From NCBI RefSeq assembly GCF_009765985.1, contig NZ_LMUM01000023.1:25178-89177 (forward strand): a stretch of DNA of 64,000 nt, written 5' to 3'. Below are positions 34,756-43,521 of this stretch, in pieces. Origin of the DNA: Acidobacterium sp. S8. GTDB taxonomy: Bacteria; Acidobacteriota; Terriglobia; Terriglobales; Acidobacteriaceae. The translations under genes and the position numbers were made by a program. The notes beneath the pieces are model-generated. The model saw nothing but the letters and a program-made list of their open reading frames with translations, was not told the origin of the DNA and made no database searches. Every line of letters begins with the position of its first letter. Within the stretch, counting starts at the first letter, position 1.

Positions 34756-35570
34756 CTGCTGATTTTAAGAGGTTTAAGCCGTTTCTAGTGTTTTCAATCA
34801 TTTACGGGAGGGTCCTTGTTCTCTCTGCCTGATTTGCTTCTATTTCCAGTTTAGCGTTTATTGAGGTAATTCTCTGCCAATTGGTGTTGCAACAGATATC
34901 CTGCCTTATCAGAGAGATAGATGAGCCGAGAGAAAATTGGGGCTTGACAGGTTTTACCCGTGACTCGGAGAAGGTTAGCTGCCCGTGCCTGAAGGCCCTT
35001 TTCAGTTTTCGAGCTGACGCCGGACTAAAGTCCGGCTCTTCTACCCGTAATACGCGAAGGAGCAGGATTGGACTGAAGTTTGGCTCTACCCCGTGATATT
35101 CGAAGCAATACAGGGTTGCGCCTGACAGCGTTTTACGCGCGAAATTGTGATTCATAGCGTTGTTTTACGCGCAAATCTCCGCGCCGTTGAAAGCTAAGTT
35201 GCCCAGGACTGAAGGCCCTTTTCATTTCCGAGCTGACGCCGGACTAAAGTCCGGCTCTTCTATCCATTAATATGCGAAGCAACGCAGGATTGCATTTGAC
35301 AGCGTTTTAGGCGCGAAATCGTGCTCGATAGCGTTATTTACGCGCAAATCAGCGCGCCGTTGAAAGTTAAGTTGTCCAGGACTGAAGGCCCTTTTCATTT
35401 CGAGCTGACGCCGGACTAAAGTCCGGCTCTTCTACCCGTAACCCGCGACGGGGCGGAGGATTGGACTGAAGTCCGGCTCCTACCAAGCCACGCCCTATCC
35501 TCGCTACCCGAACCATGCCCCTATCTCGATGCTCCTCGAAGATGCAGGGCGTGGAAAACGCAAATTCCTA
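34756..35570. repeat. Gene-free stretch with REP-like palindromic repeats
   Basis: No credible gene. The core is GCCGGACTAAAGTCCGGC, a perfect palindrome with 8-bp arms, at 35019-35036, 35238-35255 and 35410-35427. Each copy follows CTGAAGGCCCTTTT and a GAGCTGAC box and precedes TCTTCTA. Degenerate versions lie at about 35069-35086 and 35463-35479. The whole unit recurs with spacings of 220 and 173 bp, together with other shared blocks (ACAGCGTTTTA, TTTACGCGCAAATC, GCGCCGTTGAAAG). A 117-codon frame runs through it on the minus strand, but it just translates the repeats. Confidence 0.8.
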
Positions 35571-35960
35571 TCAGCGTGAACGCGAGGCCTTGTGCGCATG
35601 AAGAGAGAGTGCCTGCCGGGACACTGTAGAGCGAGGCTCCTTCTTTAAGGCCTCCACTCGTGAGTACGACCGCTTGGCTGATGTTTTTGTTTCTCCGGCT
35701 TGCCCCTTCTTGTAATCGCGCTCCGCGCTCGCTTGCGTGGATTTCTTTGCGTGTCCTTTTTTCGGGGGCAGCAGCGGAATCCCGGCTCGTCTCGCCTTGC
35801 TCAGACCGATGGCGATGGCCTGTTCCGGCGATCGTGCGCCATGCTTGCCCTCGCGGACATGCTCGATCTCTTCGCGGACGAACTCTCCGGCTGCTGTTGA
35901 GGGCGCCTTGCCTTCTTTCAGATCTTCTTCCGCTCGTTGCATCGTCTCTTTTTCCGGCAT
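35571..35960 (-). CDS. DUF6496 family protein (small, basic)
   Basis: Protein of 129 residues. The N-terminal half has the conserved pattern of DUF6496: [58 protein letters not shown]. The C-terminal half is Lys/Arg/Ser-rich and probably disordered, which suggests nucleic-acid binding, but nothing is proven. Family members are common in Acidobacteriota and Proteobacteria and have no assigned function. It stands alone between the repeat region and yebC, on the opposite strand from the latter. A longer frame in another register across the same DNA was rejected. Confidence 0.8.
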   Translation of the reverse strand: MPEKETMQRAEEDLKEGKAPSTAAGEFVREEIEHVREGKHGARSPEQAIAIGLSKARRAGIPLLPPKKGHAKKSTQASAERDYKKGQAGETKTSAKRSYSRVEALKKEPRSTVSRQALSLHAHKASRSR

Positions 35961-36142
35961 GGGAAATACCTCTGTACATAGGGATGCCGAAGACCTCCTC
36001 CCTGATGTCAGCGGCTCCGGCGACCCGGTGCCACGGGATAAATCCGCCTGCTATACTTAGCTGTTGCGGAGGGTGCGTAAAACCATTCCTGTTTTCAAGC
36101 ATTTCGCCGCACGCCAAAACATATAAGCTTCCGAGGTTTCCC

Positions 36143-36889
36143 ATGTCCGGCCATTCAAAATGGGCGACAATTAAGCACAAGAAAGGGGCTCTTGACGCCA
36201 AGCGTGGCAAGGCCTTCACCCGTCTCATTAAAGAAATCACCATCGCTGCCAAGGCTGGCGGCGATCCTGACGGAAATCCGCGACTGCGTACTGCCGTTGC
36301 TGCCGCAAAGGCAGAGAACATGCCCGCGGATAACATCAAGCGTGCTATCCAGCGCGGTACCGGCGAGCTTCCCGGGGCGATCTATGAAGAGATCACCTTC
36401 GAGGGTTACGGTCCGGGCGGTGTCGCTGTGATCGTCGAGACAACGACGGACAATCGAAACCGCACTGTGAGCGAGGTTCGTCACGCCTTCTCAAAGAACG
36501 GCGGAAACCTCGGCGAGTCCGGCTCGGTGCGCTTCATGTTCACCAAGAAGGGCATCATCGCTGTTCCCAAGTCCGCAGCTGACGAAGACAAGCTGATGAA
36601 CATTGTCCTCGAAGCGGGCGGCGACGACCTCAACGATGAAGGCGACAACTGGGAAATCATCACCGAGCCAGCGGCCTTTGAGGCTGTCGCTCAGGCGATT
36701 CGCGACGCCAAGCTCGAAACTGTCATGTCAGAGATTACGATGATCGCCTCGACCTATACCAAGCTCGAAGGCTCAACGGCATCGCAAATGATTCGTCTGC
36801 TCGAAACGCTTGAAGACCACGACGATGTTCAGAACGTCTATTCGAATTTCGACATGGACGCGAAGCAACTGGAAGAAGTCGCAGGCTGA
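36143..36889 (+). CDS. yebC: YebC/PmpR-family protein
   Basis: Cytoplasmic protein of 248 residues, typical for the family. The start is the ATG at 36143, giving the invariant [20 protein letters not shown]; an open frame extends far upstream but has no similarity. Further motifs: [37 protein letters not shown], and [14 protein letters not shown]. The family was described as transcriptional regulators (PmpR) and more recently tied to translation of proline-rich stretches (as the TACO1 relatives); the older label should be treated with caution. ruvC, its frequent neighbour, is not here. Followed by a clear terminator. Confidence 0.95.
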   Translation: MSGHSKWATIKHKKGALDAKRGKAFTRLIKEITIAAKAGGDPDGNPRLRTAVAAAKAENMPADNIKRAIQRGTGELPGAIYEEITFEGYGPGGVAVIVETTTDNRNRTVSEVRHAFSKNGGNLGESGSVRFMFTKKGIIAVPKSAADEDKLMNIVLEAGGDDLNDEGDNWEIITEPAAFEAVAQAIRDAKLETVMSEITMIASTYTKLEGSTASQMIRLLETLEDHDDVQNVYSNFDMDAKQLEEVAG

Positions 36890-36912
36890 AGCGGCCGCAG
36901 CAAGGATTTATG

Positions 36913-36935
36913 AGGGCCGCCCCAGTGGCGGCCTT
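36913..36935 (+). terminator. Terminator after yebC
   Basis: A 9-bp stem (AGGGCCGCC with GGCGGCCTT, one G-T pair) around CCAGT, followed by CCTTT, starting 24 bp after the yebC stop. Confidence 0.75.
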
Positions 36936-36992
36936 CCTTTATGTTGAAGCATTACTCTGCACGGAGCATCAGAAAAACATTACGCACATACT

Positions 36993-37718
36993 ATGCTGAA
37001 AAACTTTGTCCCTTCTCTCGTTCTTGCGGCCACCAGTCTGCTTTCCATTCCGGCCATTTCGCAGTCGACGCAGACCCTTGCTACGCCCAATGCCAGCCCG
37101 GCTTCGGCTGTGCTGGCCACGCGCCCATGGGAGTTTGGCCCGTTCTTTCAGGGCGGCTTCGGCGTCGGTGACCGCTCCGATTTCAGCTTCACCAGCGCGG
37201 GTGTCCGTCTGGGCAAAGTGATCACGGACCAGCATCTGCCCAGCTTCCTGCGCGGACAATTTGAATACGCGGGTGAACTGATGCCGTACTGGCAGTCATT
37301 CACGCCTGCTCCGCATTATCAAAACACGCCGTACGATTGCGGCGGACAAACCTGCTATGTCCTGCTGCCGGTCAACGGTGGAACTTTCACCGGACTCAGC
37401 ATTACGCCGATTATTCTGCGCTGGGATCTGAAGCCGGGAAAGCGCTTTGCTCCTTTCCTCCAGGGTGCCGGCGGCTTAATCTGGACAAACCACAAGTATC
37501 CGCCTGATATTCAATTGCCCCATGGCGAACCGGGCGGCACCAGCGTATGGAATTTCACGCCACAGTTTGGCATTGGTTTTCACTATTTTGTGAAGCCGAA
37601 GCAGTCGGTGACTTTCGCCGCGAATGCGATTCACATCTCCAGCGCATCGCTTGGCGATCGCAACCCGGGCGTGAATGCAAGCGTGCAGTTCCAGATCGGC
37701 TATACCTGGTGGAAATAA
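36993..37718 (+). CDS. PagL-like lipid A acyloxyacyl hydrolase
   Basis: Predicted outer-membrane beta-barrel of 241 residues. Signal peptide 1-23 (ending ISQS). The C-terminal portion has the PagL-type active-site strand AANAIHISSASLGDRNPGVN, where His and Ser (H-x-S) would form the catalytic dyad, and it ends in a strand with terminal aromatic/basic residues (QIGYTWWK). PagL removes the 3-O-linked acyl chain from lipid A and can dampen host or envelope stress responses. Ten bases separate it from the next gene, so the two probably form an operon, although the functions do not obviously connect. Confidence 0.78.
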   Translation: MLKNFVPSLVLAATSLLSIPAISQSTQTLATPNASPASAVLATRPWEFGPFFQGGFGVGDRSDFSFTSAGVRLGKVITDQHLPSFLRGQFEYAGELMPYWQSFTPAPHYQNTPYDCGGQTCYVLLPVNGGTFTGLSITPIILRWDLKPGKRFAPFLQGAGGLIWTNHKYPPDIQLPHGEPGGTSVWNFTPQFGIGFHYFVKPKQSVTFAANAIHISSASLGDRNPGVNASVQFQIGYTWWK

Positions 37719-37728
37719 GGAAGAAAAA

Positions 37729-38670
37729 ATGAGCGACGCGATCATCGAGTGTGTGCCGAATTTCTCCGAGGGGGCAGACCTTCACAAGGTCGCGTCCATC
37801 GTTTCGGCCATGCAGATTGATGGCGTATCGCTTCTAGACTGGTCGCTTGACGGCGACCACAACCGATCTGTAGTGACCATAGCGGGAACGCCCGCCGCGG
37901 TCGTCGAAGCGGCGATTCGCGCTGCGGGCCGCGCTTCTGAGCTGATCGACCTTACCTCGCAACATGGAGTGCATCCGCGCATCGGTGCTGCCGACGTCAT
38001 TCCCTTCGTTCCTGTGCGCGGCATTTCGCTCGAACATTGTGCCCTGCTCGCTCGTCAGGCGGGGATGGAAATCTGGAAGCGTTATAGGGTACCCGTCTAT
38101 TTTTATGAAGCAGCCGCGGCCCGGCCCGATCGCGCATTACTCGAAGACGTGCGTCGCGGCCAGTTTGAAGGCCTGCGGGACGCTGTTCGCAAGGAAGTAT
38201 CGAGACGGCCCGACGTAGGCGGTCCCGATCTGCACCCCACCGCCGGAGCATCTGCCGTGGGTGCTCGTCGATTCCTCATTGCCTACAACATCTATCTGGA
38301 TACGGAAAACGTCACCACGGCAAGGGCTATCGCTAAGGAAATTCGAGCGTCCGCAGGCGGCCTCTCCGGCGTAAAGGCAATGGGTGTCGTCGCCCACGGC
38401 ATGGCGCAGATCTCCATGAATATCACTGACTTCCGGCAAACCTCGGTGGCTGACGCCTATGCTGCCGTCAAGCGCCAGGCGGCACGTCATCGCACGCAGC
38501 CGGTGCGCGGGGAGCTGATTGGATTGCTCCCGGAAGCCGCTTTTGAGCAGGATAGCGAGTGGGTGCGTCAATTACATGGGTTCGATCCGGACCAGAAGCT
38601 GCTCGAACGCAAACTGGAGCGTCCTATTGAGTGGCCAGTGCCGGAACGGAACCGTGCCAGTCTAAAATAG
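37729..38670 (+). CDS. Glutamate formimidoyltransferase
   Basis: Transfers the formimino group from formiminoglutamate to tetrahydrofolate in histidine breakdown. Length 313 residues from the ATG at 37729, which follows AAGGAAG; the frame extends upstream without similarity. Motifs: IIECVPNFSEG at the start, LDGDHNRSVVTIAG, HGVHPRIGAADVIPFVPV, and the second-domain ISMNITDF. The cyclodeaminase domain found in some bifunctional enzymes is absent. No hut genes are adjacent; the upstream neighbour is a lipid A deacylase. Confidence 0.92.
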   Translation: MSDAIIECVPNFSEGADLHKVASIVSAMQIDGVSLLDWSLDGDHNRSVVTIAGTPAAVVEAAIRAAGRASELIDLTSQHGVHPRIGAADVIPFVPVRGISLEHCALLARQAGMEIWKRYRVPVYFYEAAAARPDRALLEDVRRGQFEGLRDAVRKEVSRRPDVGGPDLHPTAGASAVGARRFLIAYNIYLDTENVTTARAIAKEIRASAGGLSGVKAMGVVAHGMAQISMNITDFRQTSVADAYAAVKRQAARHRTQPVRGELIGLLPEAAFEQDSEWVRQLHGFDPDQKLLERKLERPIEWPVPERNRASLK

Positions 38671-38739
38671 AAGTAACAAGCATAATTTGCTTCTCCAGCA
38701 GATACATGGGTGGCACAGAATATAGGTGCACCCGGAGGT

Positions 38740-39705
38740 ATGAATTTGAAGTTTGGCAAGAATCTTACGCTCGCCGCAGCCCTTGCGTTGGGCACCTTCG
38801 CATCGTTGCCCGCAAGAGCAGCGCAGCTTGGCGGCGACGCCCGTGCCGCAATTCCGAAGGACGTGCAGCAGCTTATCGTGGTCGATTATCGCGCGATGCA
38901 GAACTCAGACGCGGCGATGAACCTGAAAGCCCGCGTGCTTCCCCCCGAGTTGAAGCAGCTTGAAACTGCGCTCAAATCCTCGGGCCTCAACGACAATCAC
39001 GATATCGATGAGCTGGCCTTTGCAGCATTTCGCACTGCAAACAGCGGCGAAAGCACCAAGATCATCGGCCTTGCTTCGGGCCAGTTTTCTCTGCCCGACA
39101 TTCTCGCCAATTTCAAGAAGCACAAGGTGAAGGCGACGAAGGTACGCGACAACATGATTTACCCCATGGGCGACAGCGGCATGCTGGTCAGCTTCCTGAA
39201 TCCGACGACGATGGTCTTCGGCTCAAGCGACGCCATCAAGTTTGCGCTCGATGCCCGCGATGGCATGGCGCCCAGCTTCCTGAGCAACGACACGATGATG
39301 CAACAAATGTCGAGTGTCGATTCAGAGCCGATCTGGAGCATACTCGATCAGAAGGGGACGCAGATGATGATGCGTGGTGTTCTTGGAGAAGCGGCCCAGC
39401 TGGCCGACTACGAGACGATTAAGAAGCGCCTGGTTGCGTCGCGTTACACCATGAACTTCAACAATGGGGTGAAATTCAATCTCGACGTCGTTACTCCTGA
39501 CACTTTCACCGCCGCCACGATGTCGTCGCTGCTCAACGCGGCGGCGATGTACAAAAAGGTCAGCGGCACCGCGATTGAGAAGTCAGCTATCGACAGCACG
39601 ACCATCGACTCAAACTCAGGCATCCTGCAGGTAAGGTTCGCTACGTCAGACAGCCAGTTCTCAAGTCTTCTGCAATCGCCGCTCTTCCAGTCGGTTGTTC
39701 ACTAA
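38740..39705 (+). CDS. Secreted protein of unknown function, 321 residues
   Basis: An exported protein I do not recognise. From the ATG at 38740 it begins with a clean signal peptide (MNLKFGKNLTLAAALALG, cut near ARAAQ). A GTG ten codons upstream (38710) would only lengthen the n-region. GGAGG sits unusually close (one base) to the ATG, so the start is uncertain. The mature part has repeated alpha/beta character with motifs such as PKDVQQLIVVDYRAMQNSD, FAAFRTANSGESTKIIGLA and FSSLLQSPLFQSVVH. It resembles the generic acidobacterial secreted proteins that report on 'dynamic range' of substrate-like folds, but no domain is clear. A terminator follows. Confidence 0.7.
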   Translation: MNLKFGKNLTLAAALALGTFASLPARAAQLGGDARAAIPKDVQQLIVVDYRAMQNSDAAMNLKARVLPPELKQLETALKSSGLNDNHDIDELAFAAFRTANSGESTKIIGLASGQFSLPDILANFKKHKVKATKVRDNMIYPMGDSGMLVSFLNPTTMVFGSSDAIKFALDARDGMAPSFLSNDTMMQQMSSVDSEPIWSILDQKGTQMMMRGVLGEAAQLADYETIKKRLVASRYTMNFNNGVKFNLDVVTPDTFTAATMSSLLNAAAMYKKVSGTAIEKSAIDSTTIDSNSGILQVRFATSDSQFSSLLQSPLFQSVVH

Positions 39706-39739
39706 AAAGTCCGACCAAAGAACGGCAGCTCGACATGAG

Positions 39740-39768
39740 TACCCCAGGTTTGCAGCTAGCCTGGGGTA
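39740..39768 (+). terminator. Terminator between the secreted protein and the ADOP permease
   Basis: A 9-bp stem TACCCCAGG/CCTGGGGTA followed by TTTT. It lies between convergent genes and could act in both directions. Confidence 0.75.
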
Positions 39769-39776
39769 TTTTGCAT

Positions 39777-42290
39777 TTACTCCTCGTGCAGCGCGCGCAC
39801 TGGATCGACATGCAGAGCACGCCGTGCCGGTAGCAGTGCCGCAACCGTGGCGATGGCAATGAGGACACCGATTCCGCCCGCATATCCAATGGGATCCAGA
39901 TTACTGATTCCGTAAAGAATCTTGCGTAGAAATTGCGAAACAGCGGCCGTTACCGCTGCTCCCGCGAGCGCGCCGCAAAGAACAGGAACGAGAAACTGCC
40001 GCAGGACGACGGAGAGCACATGCAATGGCTTCGCCCCCAATGCAATGCGAATCGCAATTTCTTTCGTGCGCTGCGAAACCGCATAGGCTACCAAGCCGAT
40101 GATTCCTACCGCAGCCATCAAGACCGCCAAGAGTCCCAGCACGCTGGCCCCGAGCGCGGTGTTTTCCAGAATCTTTGTGTAGTCGCGGAAGCCCGACTTG
40201 AGCAGCCATATGTAGGGAAACAATTTTGGGTCGAGCGATTCGACGATTGATTTTGCCTGCGGGACGAGTCCATCGGGAGCGCCGGCAGTTTTCACCAGCA
40301 GCGTCATCGAAGGCATGTCGGTTGCTTGCGTCGCCCAGTACACTTCGGTCGCGTCGCCATCGTTCAGTGACTTGATGCGCGCATCCCCTGCCACGCCGAC
40401 GACGAGATCTTTAACGTCGCCGAATTTCTTCCCGAGTGCTTCCTGTCCCGGCCACTGTCTGCGGGCTAATGACTCGCTCACGACTACAGCATGCGTCTCG
40501 CCCGGAAAGAGGTTCCGTCCCCGCAATAACGGAATTTCCATTGTCTTGAAAAATTCGGGGTCGATCCAGTTGGGATATACATTCACCGCTCGGCCATTCA
40601 TATCGACCGTCATATATGCGGAAAAGCCATTTCCCAGCAGCGATATCTTCGACAGGGCCACCGACGCGACTCCTGGAGTGCCAAGTAAGCGTGCCTTCAG
40701 CGTCTGAATATAGGCGGTCGCAGCTTCCGGCTTGTAGCCATGGCTGTCAAGGCCGGGACTGATGCCGATCACCTGCTCATATCCGAATCCCGGCTCGGAA
40801 TACAGCATGTGATGCACCGCGTGCACCAGCAAGCCGGAGATAATCAGGAGTATGCAGCTGGCGGCAATTTGTACCGCCACCAGAACCTGACGCGCCATCG
40901 TTTTACGCTGGCGTTGCCGTGCGATCTGCAGCGACGGAGCCAGCCCAAAGAAAACGGCTGCGAGAAATGCCATGCCCACCGTGAACAGCATGACGCGCCA
41001 GTCCGGCGCGAAGCTCATCCACGCCGGTGTCGGAAAAACGGCGCACATAATGCGCAAACCGGTATAGCTCAGCGCCAGCCCGGCAAAGGAGCCGAGCAGG
41101 GCCAGCAGCACGCTCTCTGTGAACAGCTGGCGAAAAATACGCTTCCTGCTTGCGCCGATTGCAAGGCGGATGCCGATCTCATGCTCGCGCGTCACTCCGC
41201 GCGCCATCATCAATCCACCAAGGTTTGTGCAGGCCACGATAAAAATAAGCAGCACCAGCGCCGCGATCATGGCAAACGCGCGATACATCTCCGGCTGCAT
41301 TACCTGCAAATGGCCGCCCGGGTCGCTGCGGATATATTCCTTGTCCCACACCAGCTTTGGAGATTGTTTCCGCAGCTCGTTGGTAAGTGTGAGAAGTTCC
41401 TGCTCGGCCATCTTGGCAGTAACGCCGGGGGCCAGCCGCCCCCACATGCGGACGCCGGCTCCGCCCGCTGCGTCATTGAGTGCGGTGCTGCCCTGCACAA
41501 AATATGGTTGCTGAATAAGCGGCAGCCATACATCGGAATATTGTCCGCCCACGCTGACAAAGTTCTTGTCTGTCACTCCGACTACCGTTACCGGCTTCTT
41601 ATTCAAACGAATCACTTTACCCACAATGTGAGGGTCGCCATCAAAGCGCTGCTGCCACAGGTCGTAGCCCAGCACCACGGCTGGTGGCGCGTTGGCGCTC
41701 GCGTCCTGCGTCACATTGAACAGGCGGCCGGTTACAGCTTCGCCACCCAGTTCAGAAAAATAATTTGCCGTTACATAGTTGATGGAGACAGGTTTCAGAT
41801 CGTCATCCATCTCCATTGCTGGTGCGCCCAGGGTGGCGAACATAGCAGAGAGGGTCTTCACATGGTCGCGGTAAAACAGGAAGGACGTATATGGCGTCTC
41901 CGACGTAATGTTTTCCGGCGAACGCCGTTGCAGCCGCACAATCGAAGCAGGGTCCCGCACTGGAAGCAGCTTCAGCGCGAGCATGTTCAGCAGGCTGAAG
42001 GCCGTAACGCTCACGCCGATGCCAAGGGCCAGTACGACCATCGCCGTGATTGCAAACCCGGGCGAGCGCCAGAGCATCCGTGCGGCGTAACGCAGGTCCT
42101 GCAGCAGGCGGTCGATCCACGTCCATCCCCACGCCTCGCGCGATTGTTCGCGCAGGCGGAGCGTGTTGCCAAAATTCCTTCGCCCTTCGCGCGCGGCCAT
42201 CTCGCGATGAAATTCCATTTCGTTTTCCAGCTCGCGGTCAAGGCGGCGGCGTTGCAGCAGATAACGAAGACGGCGAAAAAGTTCACCCAT
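39777..42290 (-). CDS. Acidobacterial duplicated orphan permease (ADOP), MacB/FtsX type
   Basis: Membrane protein of 837 residues. An N-terminal cytoplasmic helix region (MGELFRRLRYLLQRRRLDRE, NEMEFHREMA) comes before helix 1, then a MacB-like periplasmic domain, three FtsX helices around 330-450, and a second copy of the periplasmic/FtsX pair ending AALLPARRALHVDPVRALHEE. This duplicated layout without its own ATPase is the ADOP type known to be expanded in Acidobacteriota; substrates are unknown, perhaps drugs or lipoproteins. It starts 16 bp after the padR gene on the same strand, so the two likely form one unit. Confidence 0.93.
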   Translation of the reverse strand: MGELFRRLRYLLQRRRLDRELENEMEFHREMAAREGRRNFGNTLRLREQSREAWGWTWIDRLLQDLRYAARMLWRSPGFAITAMVVLALGIGVSVTAFSLLNMLALKLLPVRDPASIVRLQRRSPENITSETPYTSFLFYRDHVKTLSAMFATLGAPAMEMDDDLKPVSINYVTANYFSELGGEAVTGRLFNVTQDASANAPPAVVLGYDLWQQRFDGDPHIVGKVIRLNKKPVTVVGVTDKNFVSVGGQYSDVWLPLIQQPYFVQGSTALNDAAGGAGVRMWGRLAPGVTAKMAEQELLTLTNELRKQSPKLVWDKEYIRSDPGGHLQVMQPEMYRAFAMIAALVLLIFIVACTNLGGLMMARGVTREHEIGIRLAIGASRKRIFRQLFTESVLLALLGSFAGLALSYTGLRIMCAVFPTPAWMSFAPDWRVMLFTVGMAFLAAVFFGLAPSLQIARQRQRKTMARQVLVAVQIAASCILLIISGLLVHAVHHMLYSEPGFGYEQVIGISPGLDSHGYKPEAATAYIQTLKARLLGTPGVASVALSKISLLGNGFSAYMTVDMNGRAVNVYPNWIDPEFFKTMEIPLLRGRNLFPGETHAVVVSESLARRQWPGQEALGKKFGDVKDLVVGVAGDARIKSLNDGDATEVYWATQATDMPSMTLLVKTAGAPDGLVPQAKSIVESLDPKLFPYIWLLKSGFRDYTKILENTALGASVLGLLAVLMAAVGIIGLVAYAVSQRTKEIAIRIALGAKPLHVLSVVLRQFLVPVLCGALAGAAVTAAVSQFLRKILYGISNLDPIGYAGGIGVLIAIATVAALLPARRALHVDPVRALHEE

Positions 42291-42305
42291 GATCAGGCTC
42301 CAGTC

Positions 42306-42632
42306 TCAGGCAGTGCGCAGTATGGTTTGAATCGCTTCCGTCACGCGGTCATAGCTCGATATCTCCGCCTGCAACTGCTTGCGTCCCGCAGGGGTCAGCC
42401 GGTAAAAGCGGACTTTCCGGTTTGTCTCCGAGATGCCCCAATCCGCCGTCACCCAGCCTTTCAGCAGCATCTTCTGCAGAGATGGATAGAGCGAGCCTTC
42501 CTCCACTGCCAGCACTTCGCTCGAAAGCACATGAATACGCTGAGCGATGGCATAGCCATGCAGCGAGCCGGAATGGAGAACTCTCAGAATCAACAAAGTA
42601 AGCGCGCCCGGAGGCATATCTGTCTTAGGCAT
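42306..42632 (-). CDS. PadR-family transcriptional regulator
   Basis: Winged-helix repressor of 108 residues from the ATG at 42632. Upstream in-frame starts (42647, and TTG at 42653) lie inside the palindrome described below. The core is typical: GALTLLILRVLHSGSLHGYA, VEEGSLYPSLQKMLLKGWV, KVRFYRLTPAGRKQL. PadR proteins bind palindromic operators near their own genes and often control an adjacent transporter, here the ADOP permease. Confidence 0.9.
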   Translation of the reverse strand: MPKTDMPPGALTLLILRVLHSGSLHGYAIAQRIHVLSSEVLAVEEGSLYPSLQKMLLKGWVTADWGISETNRKVRFYRLTPAGRKQLQAEISSYDRVTEAIQTILRTA

Positions 42633-42636
42633 AATC

Positions 42637-42667
42637 GATATAGGCATAGTCAATCTATGCCTATATC
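42637..42667. promoter_or_regulatory. Likely PadR operator: 13-bp inverted repeat
   Basis: Perfect arms GATATAGGCATAG and CTATGCCTATATC separated by TCAAT. It sits 4 bp before the chosen padR start and 69 bp before the divergent methyltransferase start, so one site could control both. Confidence 0.75.
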
Positions 42668-42736
42668 TTTGTCAATCAAAAAATGCACTCGTACGAAAGA
42701 CAACAGAGGAATTCCGACTGTCCTACAATAGCCACC

Positions 42737-43489
42737 ATGAGCGGACAAACCTGGAATGCAACCCAATACGCGCTGAATGGGCGCTTCGTCGCCGACCTCG
42801 CCGGAGGTGTTATCGATCTGCTGGATCCCCGTCCCGGGGAGCGCGTCCTCGATCTGGGCTGTGGCGATGGTGTGCTGACGGCGAAGATTGCTGCCGCAGG
42901 CGCTAAGGTGAAAGGCATAGACAGTTCTGCCATCATGGTTGACGCCGCACAGAAGCAGGGGGTTGACGCTCAGGTGATGAGTGCGGATGCGCTTGAATTC
43001 AATCACGAATTTGATGCCGTCTTCTCGAACGCCGCGCTGCACTGGATGCGAAATCAGGATACGGTTCTCGCCGGAGTTCATCGCGCACTGAAGACCGGTG
43101 GCCGTTTCGTAGCCGAGATGGGCGGCCATGGCAACATCGCTGCGATTCAGGTCGCGCTGCTTGCCGTGTTTTCAAAGTATGGAATCGATGCGGTCAACGC
43201 CGAGCACAATTACTTCCCTACCCCGGCGAGCTATGAGTCGCGCCTGCAGCATCATGGCTTCGATGTGCATTACATCGAGTTGATTCCGCGCCCGACGCCA
43301 TTGCCGGAGAGCGGTATGCGCGGCTGGCTCGAGACATTCCGACGCGGACTCTTTGATCAACTGCCCGAAGCGCATCGCAAAGATGCTCTGAGCGATGCCG
43401 TTCAGCTGCTCAAACCGGCTCTCTGCGACGATCTCGGCAAATGGACCGCGGACTATGTGCGTCTGCGTTTTCTTGCAGTCGCTTTATAG
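42737..43489 (+). CDS. Class I SAM-dependent methyltransferase
   Basis: Cytoplasmic protein of 250 residues from the ATG at 42737 (MSGQTWN); the frame continues upstream 18 codons without similarity and into the divergent control region. SAM-binding motif I is VLDLGCGDGVLTAKIAA (about 40), followed by VKGIDSS (motif II), SNAALHWM (motif IV) and LKTGGRFVAEMGG. This pattern is shared by ubiquinone/biotin-type methyltransferases (UbiE/BioC/trans-aconitate-like); the SNAALHWM motif resembles trans-aconitate methyltransferase, but the substrate cannot be decided. Divergent from padR, with a shared palindromic site between. Confidence 0.85.
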   Translation: MSGQTWNATQYALNGRFVADLAGGVIDLLDPRPGERVLDLGCGDGVLTAKIAAAGAKVKGIDSSAIMVDAAQKQGVDAQVMSADALEFNHEFDAVFSNAALHWMRNQDTVLAGVHRALKTGGRFVAEMGGHGNIAAIQVALLAVFSKYGIDAVNAEHNYFPTPASYESRLQHHGFDVHYIELIPRPTPLPESGMRGWLETFRRGLFDQLPEAHRKDALSDAVQLLKPALCDDLGKWTADYVRLRFLAVAL

Positions 43490-43521
43490 TGTCGGGCACA
43501 GAAAATTAACGCGGACGCGCC

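Noticed and set aside
34802..35155. 117-codon frame on the minus strand
   Set aside because: It runs through the REP-like repeats and simply translates them (EPDFSPAS-type peptides); no start signal and no coding-like structure.
23003..35570. Defence system or CRISPR array in the accessory-looking region
   Set aside because: No direct-repeat arrays, no nuclease, helicase or toxin-antitoxin genes; the region is a glycan locus with one IS.
35521..36339. 272-codon frame on the minus strand across the DUF6496 gene
   Set aside because: It is in another register over the DUF6496 gene and the yebC start; the DUF6496 frame is conserved and this one has no recognisable domain.
40740..42731. 663-codon frame opposite the ADOP permease
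   Set aside because: High-GC shadow of the real gene; His/Arg/Gln-rich composition without domains.
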